DNA of 39,535 nucleotides from Methylobacter sp. (lineage in GTDB: Bacteria; Pseudomonadota; Gammaproteobacteria; Methylococcales; Methylomonadaceae): the NCBI GenBank assembly GCA_030653175.1, contig JAURZV010000042.1, forward strand, positions 1 to 39,535. Direction: 5' to 3'. The translations under genes were made by a program, and so were the position numbers. Under the pieces are notes generated by a model. That model ran no database searches. It worked only from the letters and a program-made list of their open reading frames with translations, and was not told the DNA's origin. Below, piece after piece: positions 16,678-24,821 of this stretch (positions are counted from its first letter, which is position 1; every line of letters begins with the position of its first letter).

Positions 16678-17196
16678 ATGAGCGATTATCGACGCTTGTA
16701 TATTCCCGGCGGGACGTATTTCTTTACTTTGGTAACTTACCGACGCAATCCGATCTTTGCCAACGGCGAACGGGTGGAGCAACTTCGCCGGTCTTTTCGG
16801 GAGGTTAAGGCGAAACGCCCTTTTGACCTGCTGGCGGCGGTGGTTTTGCCTGATCATCTACATTGCCTGTGGCGCTTGCCGGAGAGCGATGCCGATTTTT
16901 CTACCCGGTGGCAAATGGTCAAGGCTGACTTTTCAAGGCACATCCCTACAAAAATCCGAAAAGGCGGCGCTAAAACCGTTTGGCAACCGCGCTTTTATGA
17001 ACATTGCATCCGCGATGAAAACGACTTCCACAAACATTTGGACTACATCCATTACAACCCGGTCAAACATGGCTTGGTTTCCACACCCGGCGAATGGCCG
17101 CATAGCTCTTTCGCACGTTTCGCCGCGCTTGGCTGGTATGCAAGCGACTGGGGCGATGTTGCGCCTCCCGATGTGGAAGATATAGAACACGAGTAG
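16678..17196 (+). CDS. REP-associated tyrosine transposase (RAYT), first copy
   Basis: RAYTs are IS200/IS605-related Y1 nucleases thought to process and spread REP palindromes. The 172-aa protein has YRRLYIPGGTYFFTLVTYRR, the HUH-type metal motif H60-L-H62 in LPDHLHCLW, and WQPRFYEHCIRDE. The presumed catalytic Y123 lies in DYIHYNPVKHGLV, and WPHSSF follows. Length and motif order are complete, so the enzyme may be active. It sits between two identical 77-bp REP copies, the usual RAYT-REP arrangement, and the cassette appears to have landed in a small gene downstream of glpK. Confidence 0.9.
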   Translation: MSDYRRLYIPGGTYFFTLVTYRRNPIFANGERVEQLRRSFREVKAKRPFDLLAAVVLPDHLHCLWRLPESDADFSTRWQMVKADFSRHIPTKIRKGGAKTVWQPRFYEHCIRDENDFHKHLDYIHYNPVKHGLVSTPGEWPHSSFARFAALGWYASDWGDVAPPDVEDIEHE

Positions 17197-17208
17197 CACC
17201 GTAGCCAA

Positions 17209-17285
17209 GTAGGCCGGAATAAGCCGGTTCGAGCGGCAGCGAGAACTGGCGTTTCCGGCAAAACACCACCCAAACTCGCCGGAAA
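17209..17285. repeat. REP copy B of the 77-bp direct repeat, downstream of the first RAYT
   Basis: This is identical over 77 bases to 16540-16616. The outer right arm seen in copy A is missing here. The repeat runs straight into the truncated gene at 17286. Confidence 0.9.
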
Positions 17286-17414
17286 AGCCGCCGCAATCGT
17301 TGGCATGATCATGAAAATACCCTCAAGCCTCCACTCCATCAACCAACAGGTATCCTTCAAAAGCCATAACACAATATGAAAATTCTCATATTCGCGAAGT
17401 TTTGTCTCACTCAT
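17286..17414 (-). pseudogene. N-terminal fragment of a small conserved membrane protein, cut by the REP
   Basis: Forty-three codons start at ATG 17414, ten bases after the glpK stop: MSETKLREYENFHIVLWLLK, then DTCWLMEWRLEGIFMIMPTI. They resemble the beginning of a family of small membrane proteins with the pattern 'LREYENFHI..WLlKDTCWmlew..lG..M..PT'. I recognise the pattern but know of no function. At 17286 the frame passes into the REP copy, and what follows (FPASLGG...) is repeat-encoded. The gene is therefore truncated, apparently by arrival of the RAYT/REP cassette. Confidence 0.55.
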
Positions 17415-17424
17415 CCGGCAAACC

Positions 17425-18907
17425 TTATTCAGCCCAGTTTTTTGTTCTTTCCACGGCTTTAAGCCAATACCGCTTCAACAATTTAACTTCCAACGGCGGC
17501 ATGGTTTCGTGGAATGACCGATCAATCCGCCATTTCTGATTGAGTTCGTCGATAGTCCATAATCCAATGGCAATACCGGCAAGATAAGCCGCACCCAAAG
17601 CTGTGGTTTCCAAATTGGTGGGACGGACAACTTCAACAGCGGATATATCGGCCTGAAATTGCGCCAGCATGTTATTAACCGACGCGCCGCCATCAATCCT
17701 TAATTGGGCAATCGGTGTACCGCTTTCGGCTGAAAGCAGCTGCAATACTTCATCAACCTGAAAACAAATACTCTCCAGCGCCGCCCGGGTAAGATGCGCC
17801 GAGGTTGTGCCGCGCGTGATGCCAAAGATCGCTCCACGCGCATGCGGGTCCCAGTGCGGCGCGCCGAGACCGGTCAGTGCGGGTACGAAATAAACTCCAC
17901 CATTATCGTCAACGCTCCCGGCAAGCCGTTCGCTATCCGCTGCCTGCTCGAACAACTGCAAGCCATCACGCAGCCATTGAATGACCGCGCCGCCGACAAA
18001 CACGCCGCCTTCAAGCGCATATTGAATTTGATCGCCGATTTGCCAGGCAATCGTGGTTAACAGGCCGTTATTCGATGCAACCCTTTGCGACCCGGTATTC
18101 ATCATTAAAAACGAACCGGTGCCATAGGTGCATTTAGCCATACCCGCGTTGATGCATAGTTGACCGAATAACCCCGCCTGCTGGTCGCCCGCAATAGCGG
18201 CAATAGGAATTCCCGCCCCTATTTCCTGGTTGCGCGTTTGTCCATAAATCTCGCTGGACGATTTGACGGTGGGCAGCAACGATGCAGGAATGTCGAATAA
18301 CGCCAGCAATTCATCGTCCCACTGCATCGTATCGATGTTAAACAACAAGGTTCGGGCGGCATTGGACACATCGGTGATATGCAGCTCGCCGTTGGTCAGC
18401 TTCCAGACCAGCCATGAATCTATCGTTCCGAATGCCAATTCACCGCGCTCGGCTTGCCCGCGCACCCTCGACATGATCCAGCAGCCAGCTGATTTTCGTC
18501 GCCGAAAAATAAGCATCCAGCAACAAACCGGTTTTAGCCTTAACCATCGCTTCGGATCCTGCTTGTTTCAGCTGGATACAGTCATCAGCCGTGCGCCTGT
18601 CCTGCCATACGATGGCGTTGTAAATCGGCTTGCCGGTGCTGCGTTCCCAGATGACCGTAGTCTCCCGCTGGTTAGTGATGCCGATTCCGGCAATATCATC
18701 CCGCTGAAGCTGTGCGTCCTGCATCACTTTTTGGACAACACCGGATTGCGATGCCCATATTTCTTCGGCATCGTGCTCTACCCAGCCCGGATACGGAAAA
18801 TGTTGTGTAACCGCCTGCTGTGCCATCGCAACCGGGCTAGCCTGCCGGTCATAAAGTACACAACGCGAACTGCTGGTGCCTTGATCTATCGCCAAAATAT
18901 AACGCAT
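17425..18907 (-). pseudogene. glpK: Glycerol kinase, frameshifted by one extra G
   Basis: GlpK phosphorylates glycerol to glycerol 3-phosphate. The N-terminal half (from 18907) has [38 protein letters not shown] and [13 protein letters not shown]. The frame then closes. The C-terminal half resumes in the +1 frame with [41 protein letters not shown] and RIDGGASVNNMLAQFQADI. Removing one G from the GGG run at 18457-18459 joins them as [16 protein letters not shown] and gives 493 aa, the normal length. So this is either a recent frameshift or a sequencing error; the rest shows no decay. The start at ATG 18907 has AAAGGTG upstream. The gene follows the ABC1-family kinase by about 20 bp. Confidence 0.9.
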
Positions 18908-18927
18908 CGCTTTCACCTTTAGTTACC

Positions 18928-20478
18928 TTACTCCAGCCATACCCTGTAAGTTTTCTCACCGTCTTCAAAAACAAACAGTTGCTGGGGGATAATGCCGTTG
19001 GCGCGGATAGATTCGCCCAATTGTTTGAGGTCGATTGTTCCCGAACTTATAATGCGCGCCAAGATATCTTCAGGAATAAGATGCTCCAAATCCAGCACCG
19101 CTTCGGCGGGCATTTTGACCGAAACACGCTGTTCGCCGCTTTCGGTGACGCGCACGCAAAGCATCGTTGCTTGCTGATCAAAACTCAAGGTCATGACTGT
19201 CGGCTCATGCTCAATTGCGGGCAATTCATACGCTATGGCCTGCCGGATGAGTTCCGGGCCGACCGCTTGTTGCAGTAGCGTCCACCACGGCAACTTGACA
19301 TCCAGCTGTTGCAATTGCTGGATTAGCCCCTGAAAGGCGCGCATCAGTAAAAACAGGTCGGAAGGTCCGGCTGACCGAAACCACCAGCGATAATCGCCGA
19401 GCAGATCGCTAACTTCCTTGCCTGGCTGCCACTGCTCGGGGTTAAACGCATGGTTTACTAAAAAAGGCCGGAATAATATCTGGCATAAGGCTGGCAGGGA
19501 GCCGCTGATGGGCGCCAGTTTTTTGCTGTCAAAACCCAGCGCCGCAAAGCAGTCCAACGGCTTGACAGGGCTACGCTCGCGGCAACCGACGATCAACTTG
19601 AGCAGCGCCAGTCTGCGTGGTTCGGCAATGCTAATGGTGCAGCCGTAGTCGAGCAATGTAACTAACGGTTGGCCGTTTTCGTCGTGACTGTAAAAGACGT
19701 TGCCGGGATGCGGGTCGCCATGCACTTCGCCTGCATCAAACAAGCTTTTAAACAGCGTCATCATCAGCGTTTGGCCGATAGATCGACGATCCTGCTCCGA
19801 CCAGTCACCGGCCTTGTCGATCAACACGCCCTCCGCCCTGCTTTGCACCAACACGCGTTCGCTGCATAAAGCCCTATATACATCGGGAACCTTCAGCCCC
19901 GGAACGTGTACGGTCCGGCCGAAATAGTCCTGCCTTTGGGCCTCCGAGCGGTAATCAAGCTCGCGGTGCATGTTGTCGCGCAGGCTTTTTTTATAAGCGT
20001 CAAGATCAAAGCCCCAACGGTTGACCGGCCCTACGCCGGGCAGCAAGCCGACCAGGCGCAATTCGGCATCGACCGCATCGCTAATATCGGGATAGCGGAT
20101 TTTTACCGCTACCTTGTCGCCGTTTTTAAGTTCGGCCAGATGCACTTGTCCGAGAGAGGCCGCCGCGATGGCCGGCTCGATGGAGCGGAAAACGCTTTTG
20201 ACCTTTTGCCCAAGTTCCATTTCAAGCTGCGGGATCATGGCTTTTAACGGCAAAGGCTTTATGCCTTCGACAAGCTCCTGGAAAGGGGTTGTGCCATCGT
20301 TACCCGCAAACAACTGACCGACTTTCATGGTAATGCCGCGCGCATCGGCAAACAGCCCGGCAAGCGCCTGTTTGGCGAGCAGGCGCTCGGTCTCGCCCTG
20401 AGTGCGTTGCAGCTTTTTGGCAGCCAGCCCGATACGGAAAAATTGCAGGGCGCGTTTTGCTGTTTTGAGGATAGTCAC
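18928..20478 (-). CDS. ABC1/UbiB/ADCK-family atypical kinase
   Basis: The 516-aa protein carries the hallmarks of the ABC1 (ADCK/UbiB) family. These are KxGQ in GITMKVGQLFAG, the alanine-rich nucleotide loop AAASLGQVH, VAVKIRYP, ELDYRSEAQ, the catalytic loop VHGDPHPGN and the metal-binding LLDYG. Members act in or near ubiquinone synthesis and lipid metabolism. This one lacks the C-terminal membrane helices of true UbiB and is not next to ubiE/ubiJ, so it is probably a paralogue of unknown role. The C-terminal ~90 residues (TVMTLSFDQQATMLCVRV...) are not typical of UbiB. The start is GTG at 20478 with GGAG about 13 bases upstream. A MITE-like repeat lies directly upstream. Confidence 0.8.
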   Translation of the reverse strand: MTILKTAKRALQFFRIGLAAKKLQRTQGETERLLAKQALAGLFADARGITMKVGQLFAGNDGTTPFQELVEGIKPLPLKAMIPQLEMELGQKVKSVFRSIEPAIAAASLGQVHLAELKNGDKVAVKIRYPDISDAVDAELRLVGLLPGVGPVNRWGFDLDAYKKSLRDNMHRELDYRSEAQRQDYFGRTVHVPGLKVPDVYRALCSERVLVQSRAEGVLIDKAGDWSEQDRRSIGQTLMMTLFKSLFDAGEVHGDPHPGNVFYSHDENGQPLVTLLDYGCTISIAEPRRLALLKLIVGCRERSPVKPLDCFAALGFDSKKLAPISGSLPALCQILFRPFLVNHAFNPEQWQPGKEVSDLLGDYRWWFRSAGPSDLFLLMRAFQGLIQQLQQLDVKLPWWTLLQQAVGPELIRQAIAYELPAIEHEPTVMTLSFDQQATMLCVRVTESGEQRVSVKMPAEAVLDLEHLIPEDILARIISSGTIDLKQLGESIRANGIIPQQLFVFEDGEKTYRVWLE

Positions 20479-20501
20479 GTTAATTAAAACTCCATAAGCT
20501 T

Positions 20502-20625
20502 CCGCCGAAAATAGTTATGGCTGAATGCTGTGGGCGCGAATTTATTCGCGCGATAGGTATTGAAAAACGCGAATAAATTCGCGCCCACAATATATTAAAT
20601 TCTTAACTTAATGGCAGTGACTCAA
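20502..20625. mobile_element. MITE-like element, partial copy upstream of the ABC1-family kinase
   Basis: In inverted orientation this stretch matches most of the element at 23519-23678. The shared parts are CGAAAATAGTTATGG then GAATGC, the inner palindrome TGGGCGCGAAT...CGCGCCCA (20531-20588), TATATTAA, and the terminal sequence TTAACTTAATGGCAGTGA (20603-20620). The left terminal inverted repeat is missing or eroded next to the kinase start. There is no coding sequence inside. Confidence 0.75.
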
Positions 20626-20669
20626 AGGATAGGTGCGGATGATAATCTTCTAAAAAACCGCACTTTTAA

Positions 20670-21959
20670 TTACACCACCAGCTCCCCAACAACACAGCCC
20701 TCTCCAACCGCTGTTACCACACAGTTAATCGTCTGATTCTCCACCGACACATCGTTACCAATCACGCAGCCAACCCGAAGATAATTCGGCGTATAACCGA
20801 ACACTCGTTGCTTATCATCTTCCAATGCTTCGCTGTAGCCTTCCCATAACACCGGAAACTCATTGCCTACGTTATCGGCAAAAAACTTCAGCTTCATTTC
20901 CTCAGCCAACTCATGCAGCTGCCTGCTGCGCTGTTTTTTGATGTCATTATTCAGCTGATCCGGCAAGCTTGCGGCTTTGGTGCCTGCACGGCTGGAATAG
21001 GTGAAGATATGGATATGCCCGAAACCGGTCTGTTTGATGAAGTCAAAGCTCTGCCGCCATTCCTGCTCGGTTTCGCCGGGGAAGCCGACGATAATATCGG
21101 TGGTGATATTAAAGTGCGGAATTTGCGCCCTCAGTTGTTTAACGATGACGGCGAATTCCTCGGTTTTACAGCGCCTTGCCATACGGCGCAGCACAGTGTC
21201 CGAGCCGCTTTGCAAGGGCAGATGCAAATGCGGCATCAAGCGCGGATTGCTAAACAACTCAAAAAAGTCGTCCGGCAATTCCCAGGGTTCCAACGAGCCT
21301 AATCTGAGTCGTGGGATATCGGTCTCCGCCAAAATAGCTTTGATCAAATCGGGCAGGTTGTTGCCCAGATCGCTGCCGTAACCGCCCAAATGTACGCCGG
21401 TCAAAATGACTTCGGTGATGCCTTGCCGGTGCAGCGCATTGATTTCGTCGATGACCGCCTGCACGGAGCGGCTGCTTTCTTCGCCGCGCGCCACAGTGAC
21501 GATGCAAAACGTGCAGCGGTAACGGCAGCCGTCCTGCACTTTAACGAAAGCGCGTTGCCTGCCGCGAGTGAACAGCGATATGTCCCCCGGCTCCGTGGAC
21601 AGCACGGGCATGCTGTCCATGTTCAATTCAGTCAGGGTTTTTTCGACCAAACGATCCTTGTCCTTGTTGCTGACTACCAAGTCAACGCCCAGTAAAGACG
21701 CGGCTTCATCTTCATTCAAGGTCGCATAACAGCCGCTGACCACGAGCTTGGCTTGCGGATTATCGCGATGGATACGGCGTATCAGCTGGCGCGATTTTCT
21801 GGCCGCATCCTGCGTCACCGCGCAGGAATTGATTACGATAAGATGGGCGGCTTCGGCTTGCCTGGTGATTTGATGGCCGGATTTTTGAAAAGCCTGCGCC
21901 CAGGTTTCCAGTTCGGCTTCGTTAAGGCGGCAGCCGAGGGTTTTAAGATGAACTTTCAT
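20670..21959 (-). CDS. mtaB: tRNA t6A37 methylthiotransferase MtaB
   Basis: This radical-SAM enzyme converts N6-threonylcarbamoyladenosine at tRNA position 37 to its 2-methylthio form. The 429-aa protein starts with the UPF0004 domain, whose cluster cysteines are C10 (KTLGC), C46 (NSCAV) and C77 (SGCYA). The radical-SAM motif is C145-x3-C149-x2-C152 (CRYRCTFC). GVHLGGYG and RLGSLEPWELPDDFF are characteristic of MtaB rather than MiaB, as are LHLPLQSG and DIIVGFPGE. The C-terminus is a TRAM-like domain. The gene is isolated, with repeat-rich spacers on both sides. Confidence 0.9.
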   Translation of the reverse strand: MKVHLKTLGCRLNEAELETWAQAFQKSGHQITRQAEAAHLIVINSCAVTQDAARKSRQLIRRIHRDNPQAKLVVSGCYATLNEDEAASLLGVDLVVSNKDKDRLVEKTLTELNMDSMPVLSTEPGDISLFTRGRQRAFVKVQDGCRYRCTFCIVTVARGEESSRSVQAVIDEINALHRQGITEVILTGVHLGGYGSDLGNNLPDLIKAILAETDIPRLRLGSLEPWELPDDFFELFSNPRLMPHLHLPLQSGSDTVLRRMARRCKTEEFAVIVKQLRAQIPHFNITTDIIVGFPGETEQEWRQSFDFIKQTGFGHIHIFTYSSRAGTKAASLPDQLNNDIKKQRSRQLHELAEEMKLKFFADNVGNEFPVLWEGYSEALEDDKQRVFGYTPNYLRVGCVIGNDVSVENQTINCVVTAVGEGCVVGELVV

Positions 21960-22035
21960 TAAGAAAAATAGCTGTTAGAAAAATAGAACACGGATAGCAC
22001 GAATTTAAAACTGATTAAGCACAGATAAAAAAGAA

Positions 22036-22143
22036 CACCACGAAGACACGAAGGTCACGAAGAAAACAATATAAAACTTCGTGTCTCGGCAACTGCTCCA
22101 TGCGTTGCTCTACCTCCTGCATCCTTGCAGTCGTTCGTGGTGA
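22036..22143. repeat. Imperfect inverted repeat of the CACCACGAAG type
   Basis: CACCACGAAGACACGAAGG (22035-22053) pairs with CTTCGTGTC (22078-22086) and TTCGTGGTG (22135-22143). Related CACGAAGGACACGAAG strings recur at 23447-23463 and, degenerate, at 36151-36173. Otherwise 21960-22172 holds no gene. Confidence 0.5.
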
Positions 22144-22172
22144 AAAATTTCTTAGTCATTGCGTAGTATCAG

Positions 22173-23402
22173 TTATCCAAAGAACCAGTAAGCGACAAAT
22201 ATGGACGCAACAACGCCCGCAAAATCGGCTATTATCCCACACGCGGCGGCATGGCGAATATGTTTGATACCCACAGCGCCGAAGTAAATGGTCAATACAT
22301 AAAAAGTGGTTTCGGTGCTGCCTTGCACAATCGACGATAAGCGCCCGGCAAACGAATCCGCGCCCATGGTCTTCATGGTATCGATCATCATTGCTCTGGC
22401 CCCGCTGCCGCTGAACGGCTTTATCAATGCGGTAGGTAGGGCATCGACAAAGCGGTCGTCGAGCATGAAGTAATGCACAACAAAACGCGCCAAATCGGCC
22501 AGTAAATCCAACGCACCGCTGGCCCTGAATACGCCGATCGCAACCAGCATCGCTACCAGATATGGGATGATGGTGGTGGCAGTATGAAAGCCTTCCTTGG
22601 CGCCTTCAATGAAGGCGTCATAGGCGTTAATCTCCTTGTTGATCGCACCGAGAATAAAGGTGATGACCAGCGAGAACAGGATGAAATTGCTGATAATCGC
22701 TGACTGCTCAAGCATCTGCTGTTGCGGCAGGCTGGAAAAATACGCCAGTATGCCGCCGACTACCAGCGTAAAACCGCCGAGATATGCCACGATCACCTTA
22801 TCCAGCAGGTTGATTTTTTGCACGAAAGCGACGGCAAGTAAACCTGCCAGCGTTGACATATAAGTGGCTATCAGGATCGGAATGAATACGTCGGTCGGAT
22901 TGGCTGCACCCAACTGGGCGCGATAGGTGAAAATCGTCACCGGAAACAGCGTAACGCCCGAGGTGTTGATCACCAGAAACAAAATTTGCGCATTACTGGC
23001 GGTTTCGGGATTCGGGTTAAGGGTTTGCAGTTCCTGCATCGCTTTAATGCCCAACGGCGTTGCGGCATTGTCCAGGCCCAGCGCATTGGCGGAAATATTC
23101 ATCACGATAGCGCCTAACGCGGGATGGCCTTTAGGGACATCGGGCATTAACCGGCTAAATAACGGCGTGAGGCTTTCGGTTAATAACTGGATAAAACCGC
23201 TCTTTTCGCCGATGCGCATAATACCCAGCCATAAGGCCAGTACGCCGGTCAGGCCGAGGGATATTTCGAAAGCCGATTTCGACAACGCAAACATGGCTTC
23301 CATGATTTGCGCAAAAACCTGTTGGTCGCCCAAGAAAACCAGTTTGAACAGCGCAGTGCAAAAGGCGGCGAGAAAAAAGCTGATCCAGATAATGTTTAGC
23401 AC
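22173..23402 (-). CDS. Fused SpmA-SpmB (spore maturation-like) membrane protein
   Basis: The 409-aa polytopic protein fuses two nucleoside-recognition (Gate) domains that are separate SpmA and SpmB proteins in Bacillus. The first half shows SLGLTGVLALWLGIMRIGEK, PKGHPALGAIVMNISANALG, LDNAATPLGIKAMQELQ and LVINTSGVTLFPV. The second half shows FIEGAKEGFHTATTIIPYLV, LIKPFSGSGARAMMID and GSTETTFYVLTIYFG. About ten hydrophobic segments place it in the inner membrane. In non-sporulating Proteobacteria its substrate is unknown. No obvious operon partner is adjacent. Confidence 0.85.
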   Translation of the reverse strand: MLNIIWISFFLAAFCTALFKLVFLGDQQVFAQIMEAMFALSKSAFEISLGLTGVLALWLGIMRIGEKSGFIQLLTESLTPLFSRLMPDVPKGHPALGAIVMNISANALGLDNAATPLGIKAMQELQTLNPNPETASNAQILFLVINTSGVTLFPVTIFTYRAQLGAANPTDVFIPILIATYMSTLAGLLAVAFVQKINLLDKVIVAYLGGFTLVVGGILAYFSSLPQQQMLEQSAIISNFILFSLVITFILGAINKEINAYDAFIEGAKEGFHTATTIIPYLVAMLVAIGVFRASGALDLLADLARFVVHYFMLDDRFVDALPTALIKPFSGSGARAMMIDTMKTMGADSFAGRLSSIVQGSTETTFYVLTIYFGAVGIKHIRHAAACGIIADFAGVVASIFVAYWFFG

Positions 23403-23518
23403 GATAGATGAATAGTTGAATATTAGGAATAATTAAAAAATTTTCACCACGAAGGACACGAAGTTTTTGCGCTGGCTCCCAATCTCCAGAAGCTTTGAAA
23501 GTATTATTACCTCCGTTC

Positions 23519-23678
23519 CCCACGCCTTGCGTCACTGCCATTAAGTTAAGGATTAATATATCGTGGGCGCTAATTTATTCGCGATTTTTAAAACCAATCG
23601 CGCTAATAAATACGCGCCCACGGCATTCAACCATAACTATTTTCGGATTAACTTAATGGCAGTGACGCAAGACGTGGG
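23519..23678. mobile_element. MITE-like element with 31-bp terminal inverted repeats
   Basis: Terminal arms at 23519-23549 and 23648-23678 are complementary with one mismatch; the inner 23 bases are perfect (core TCACTGCCATTAAGTTAA). Between them is a nested palindrome, GTGGGCGC...GCGCCCAC (about 23564-23620), with AT-rich flanks TAATTTATTCGCGATT. At 160 bp with no ORF it has the form of a non-autonomous transposable element. A second, partial copy lies at 20502-20625 in the opposite orientation. No clear target-site duplication was seen. Confidence 0.75.
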
Positions 23679-24089
23679 ACCCAGAAAAAATCCATACAAC
23701 GTGTTTTTGGATTCCTCATTATTGTTGGTCGTATCACACGAGTGCAAGCTTTGCTTGCCTGTGAAATTCATTGCATAACTTGCAGGCAAAGCCTGCACTT
23801 CATCCTTAAGTCGATTAATTAACTACCAAGACATGAACAACTGCACGGAGGAAGTAGAGCAGTTGCCTAAAAGTCTGTTAGCCAGTGCCGCCAGAAAAAA
23901 CAAAACCTTCATCCTAAAAAAAATCAGTTCGCCAAAGTGTTGTGAATTGAAATACCTGAATGACTTGCATTAAGCCATGGTATTGCCAGCCAAAGTTATT
24001 CACCTAAAGAGTGTGATCATTGTAGGAGCGACCGGCCGGTCGCCTCTGCGGCAGCTCGGGAATATCAAATTCAACTGATTTTTTTAGAT
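23679..24089. other. Non-coding gap with palindromes between the MITE and coaX
   Basis: No gene is supported here. The stretch holds a degenerate palindrome at 23739-23800 (GTGCAAGCTTTGCTTGCCTG versus GCAGGCAAAGCCTGCAC). A weak inverted pair CAACTGC/GCAGTTG lies at 23839-23868. The REP TTGTAGGAGCGACCGGCCGG continuing TCGCCTCT lies at 24020-24046. The last of these is the parent sequence type of the insertion found at 11706-11723 in smc. Confidence 0.6.
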
Positions 24090-24821
24090 TCATGTATGTC
24101 CTTCCAAAACACACAGTAATCCTCGCAACACCAAATCAGGATCAACGATGGATACAACATCAAGCTGTCCGGCGATAAGTTCGGCATCTCCGCCGGTTAA
24201 AATCAGTTGCGTATTTTCAGGTTGTTTTGCCAGCACATGCTCGATCAGGCCAATAGCGGCCGTTAAGGTGCCGCTGTAGATTGCGGCTTCGGTGAAGTTG
24301 GCCAGACCGAATGCGTAGCTTGCTTCACTAACAGACAGCGCCTCCGTTCCTTGACCCAGGGATTTTTTCATCAGCGTCAAGCCGGGGCTAATCAGGCCGC
24401 CTTGATGCTTGCCATCGGCATCGATTAAATCAACGGTAATTGCCGTTCCGCAATCGACTATACAGGCCCGAGCTTGATATTGCTGCCACACAGCAACTAA
24501 TGATAACCAGCGGTCAACACCCAACTTTTCCGGCTGTTGGTAAGCGTTAATCACGCCAAACGCCTGTGCTTGAGGTTTAACCAGGATAACATCTACATCA
24601 AGCCAAAGCTCAAAGGCTACCGACTGGACAAGTTCGAGCAACCGGTTTGCGCTCACGCAGGAAACAGCAAGCCGTCTGGGCGGACGGATGCCTTTCCAGA
24701 GTTCAATAAGTTCATGCCGATTAATCCGGGTATTAAACAGAGACCGGCCGGTAATGATTTGACCGCCTGTCGTAATTCCCCACTTTAGCCGGGTATTACC
24801 CATATCAATCAACAAATTCAT
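24090..24821 (-). CDS. coaX: Type III pantothenate kinase
   Basis: CoaX phosphorylates pantothenate in the first step of coenzyme A synthesis. The 243-aa protein has the ASKHA-fold motifs of this type. These are D6-x-GNTRLKWG near the N-terminus, KLGVDRWLSLVA, the catalytic DCGTAITVDLID, GGLISPGLTLM and LILTGGDAELIA. Its start overlaps the birA stop by 4 bp (ATGA at 24818), the standard birA-coaX pair. Confidence 0.93.
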   Translation of the reverse strand: MNLLIDMGNTRLKWGITTGGQIITGRSLFNTRINRHELIELWKGIRPPRRLAVSCVSANRLLELVQSVAFELWLDVDVILVKPQAQAFGVINAYQQPEKLGVDRWLSLVAVWQQYQARACIVDCGTAITVDLIDADGKHQGGLISPGLTLMKKSLGQGTEALSVSEASYAFGLANFTEAAIYSGTLTAAIGLIEHVLAKQPENTQLILTGGDAELIAGQLDVVSIVDPDLVLRGLLCVLEGHT

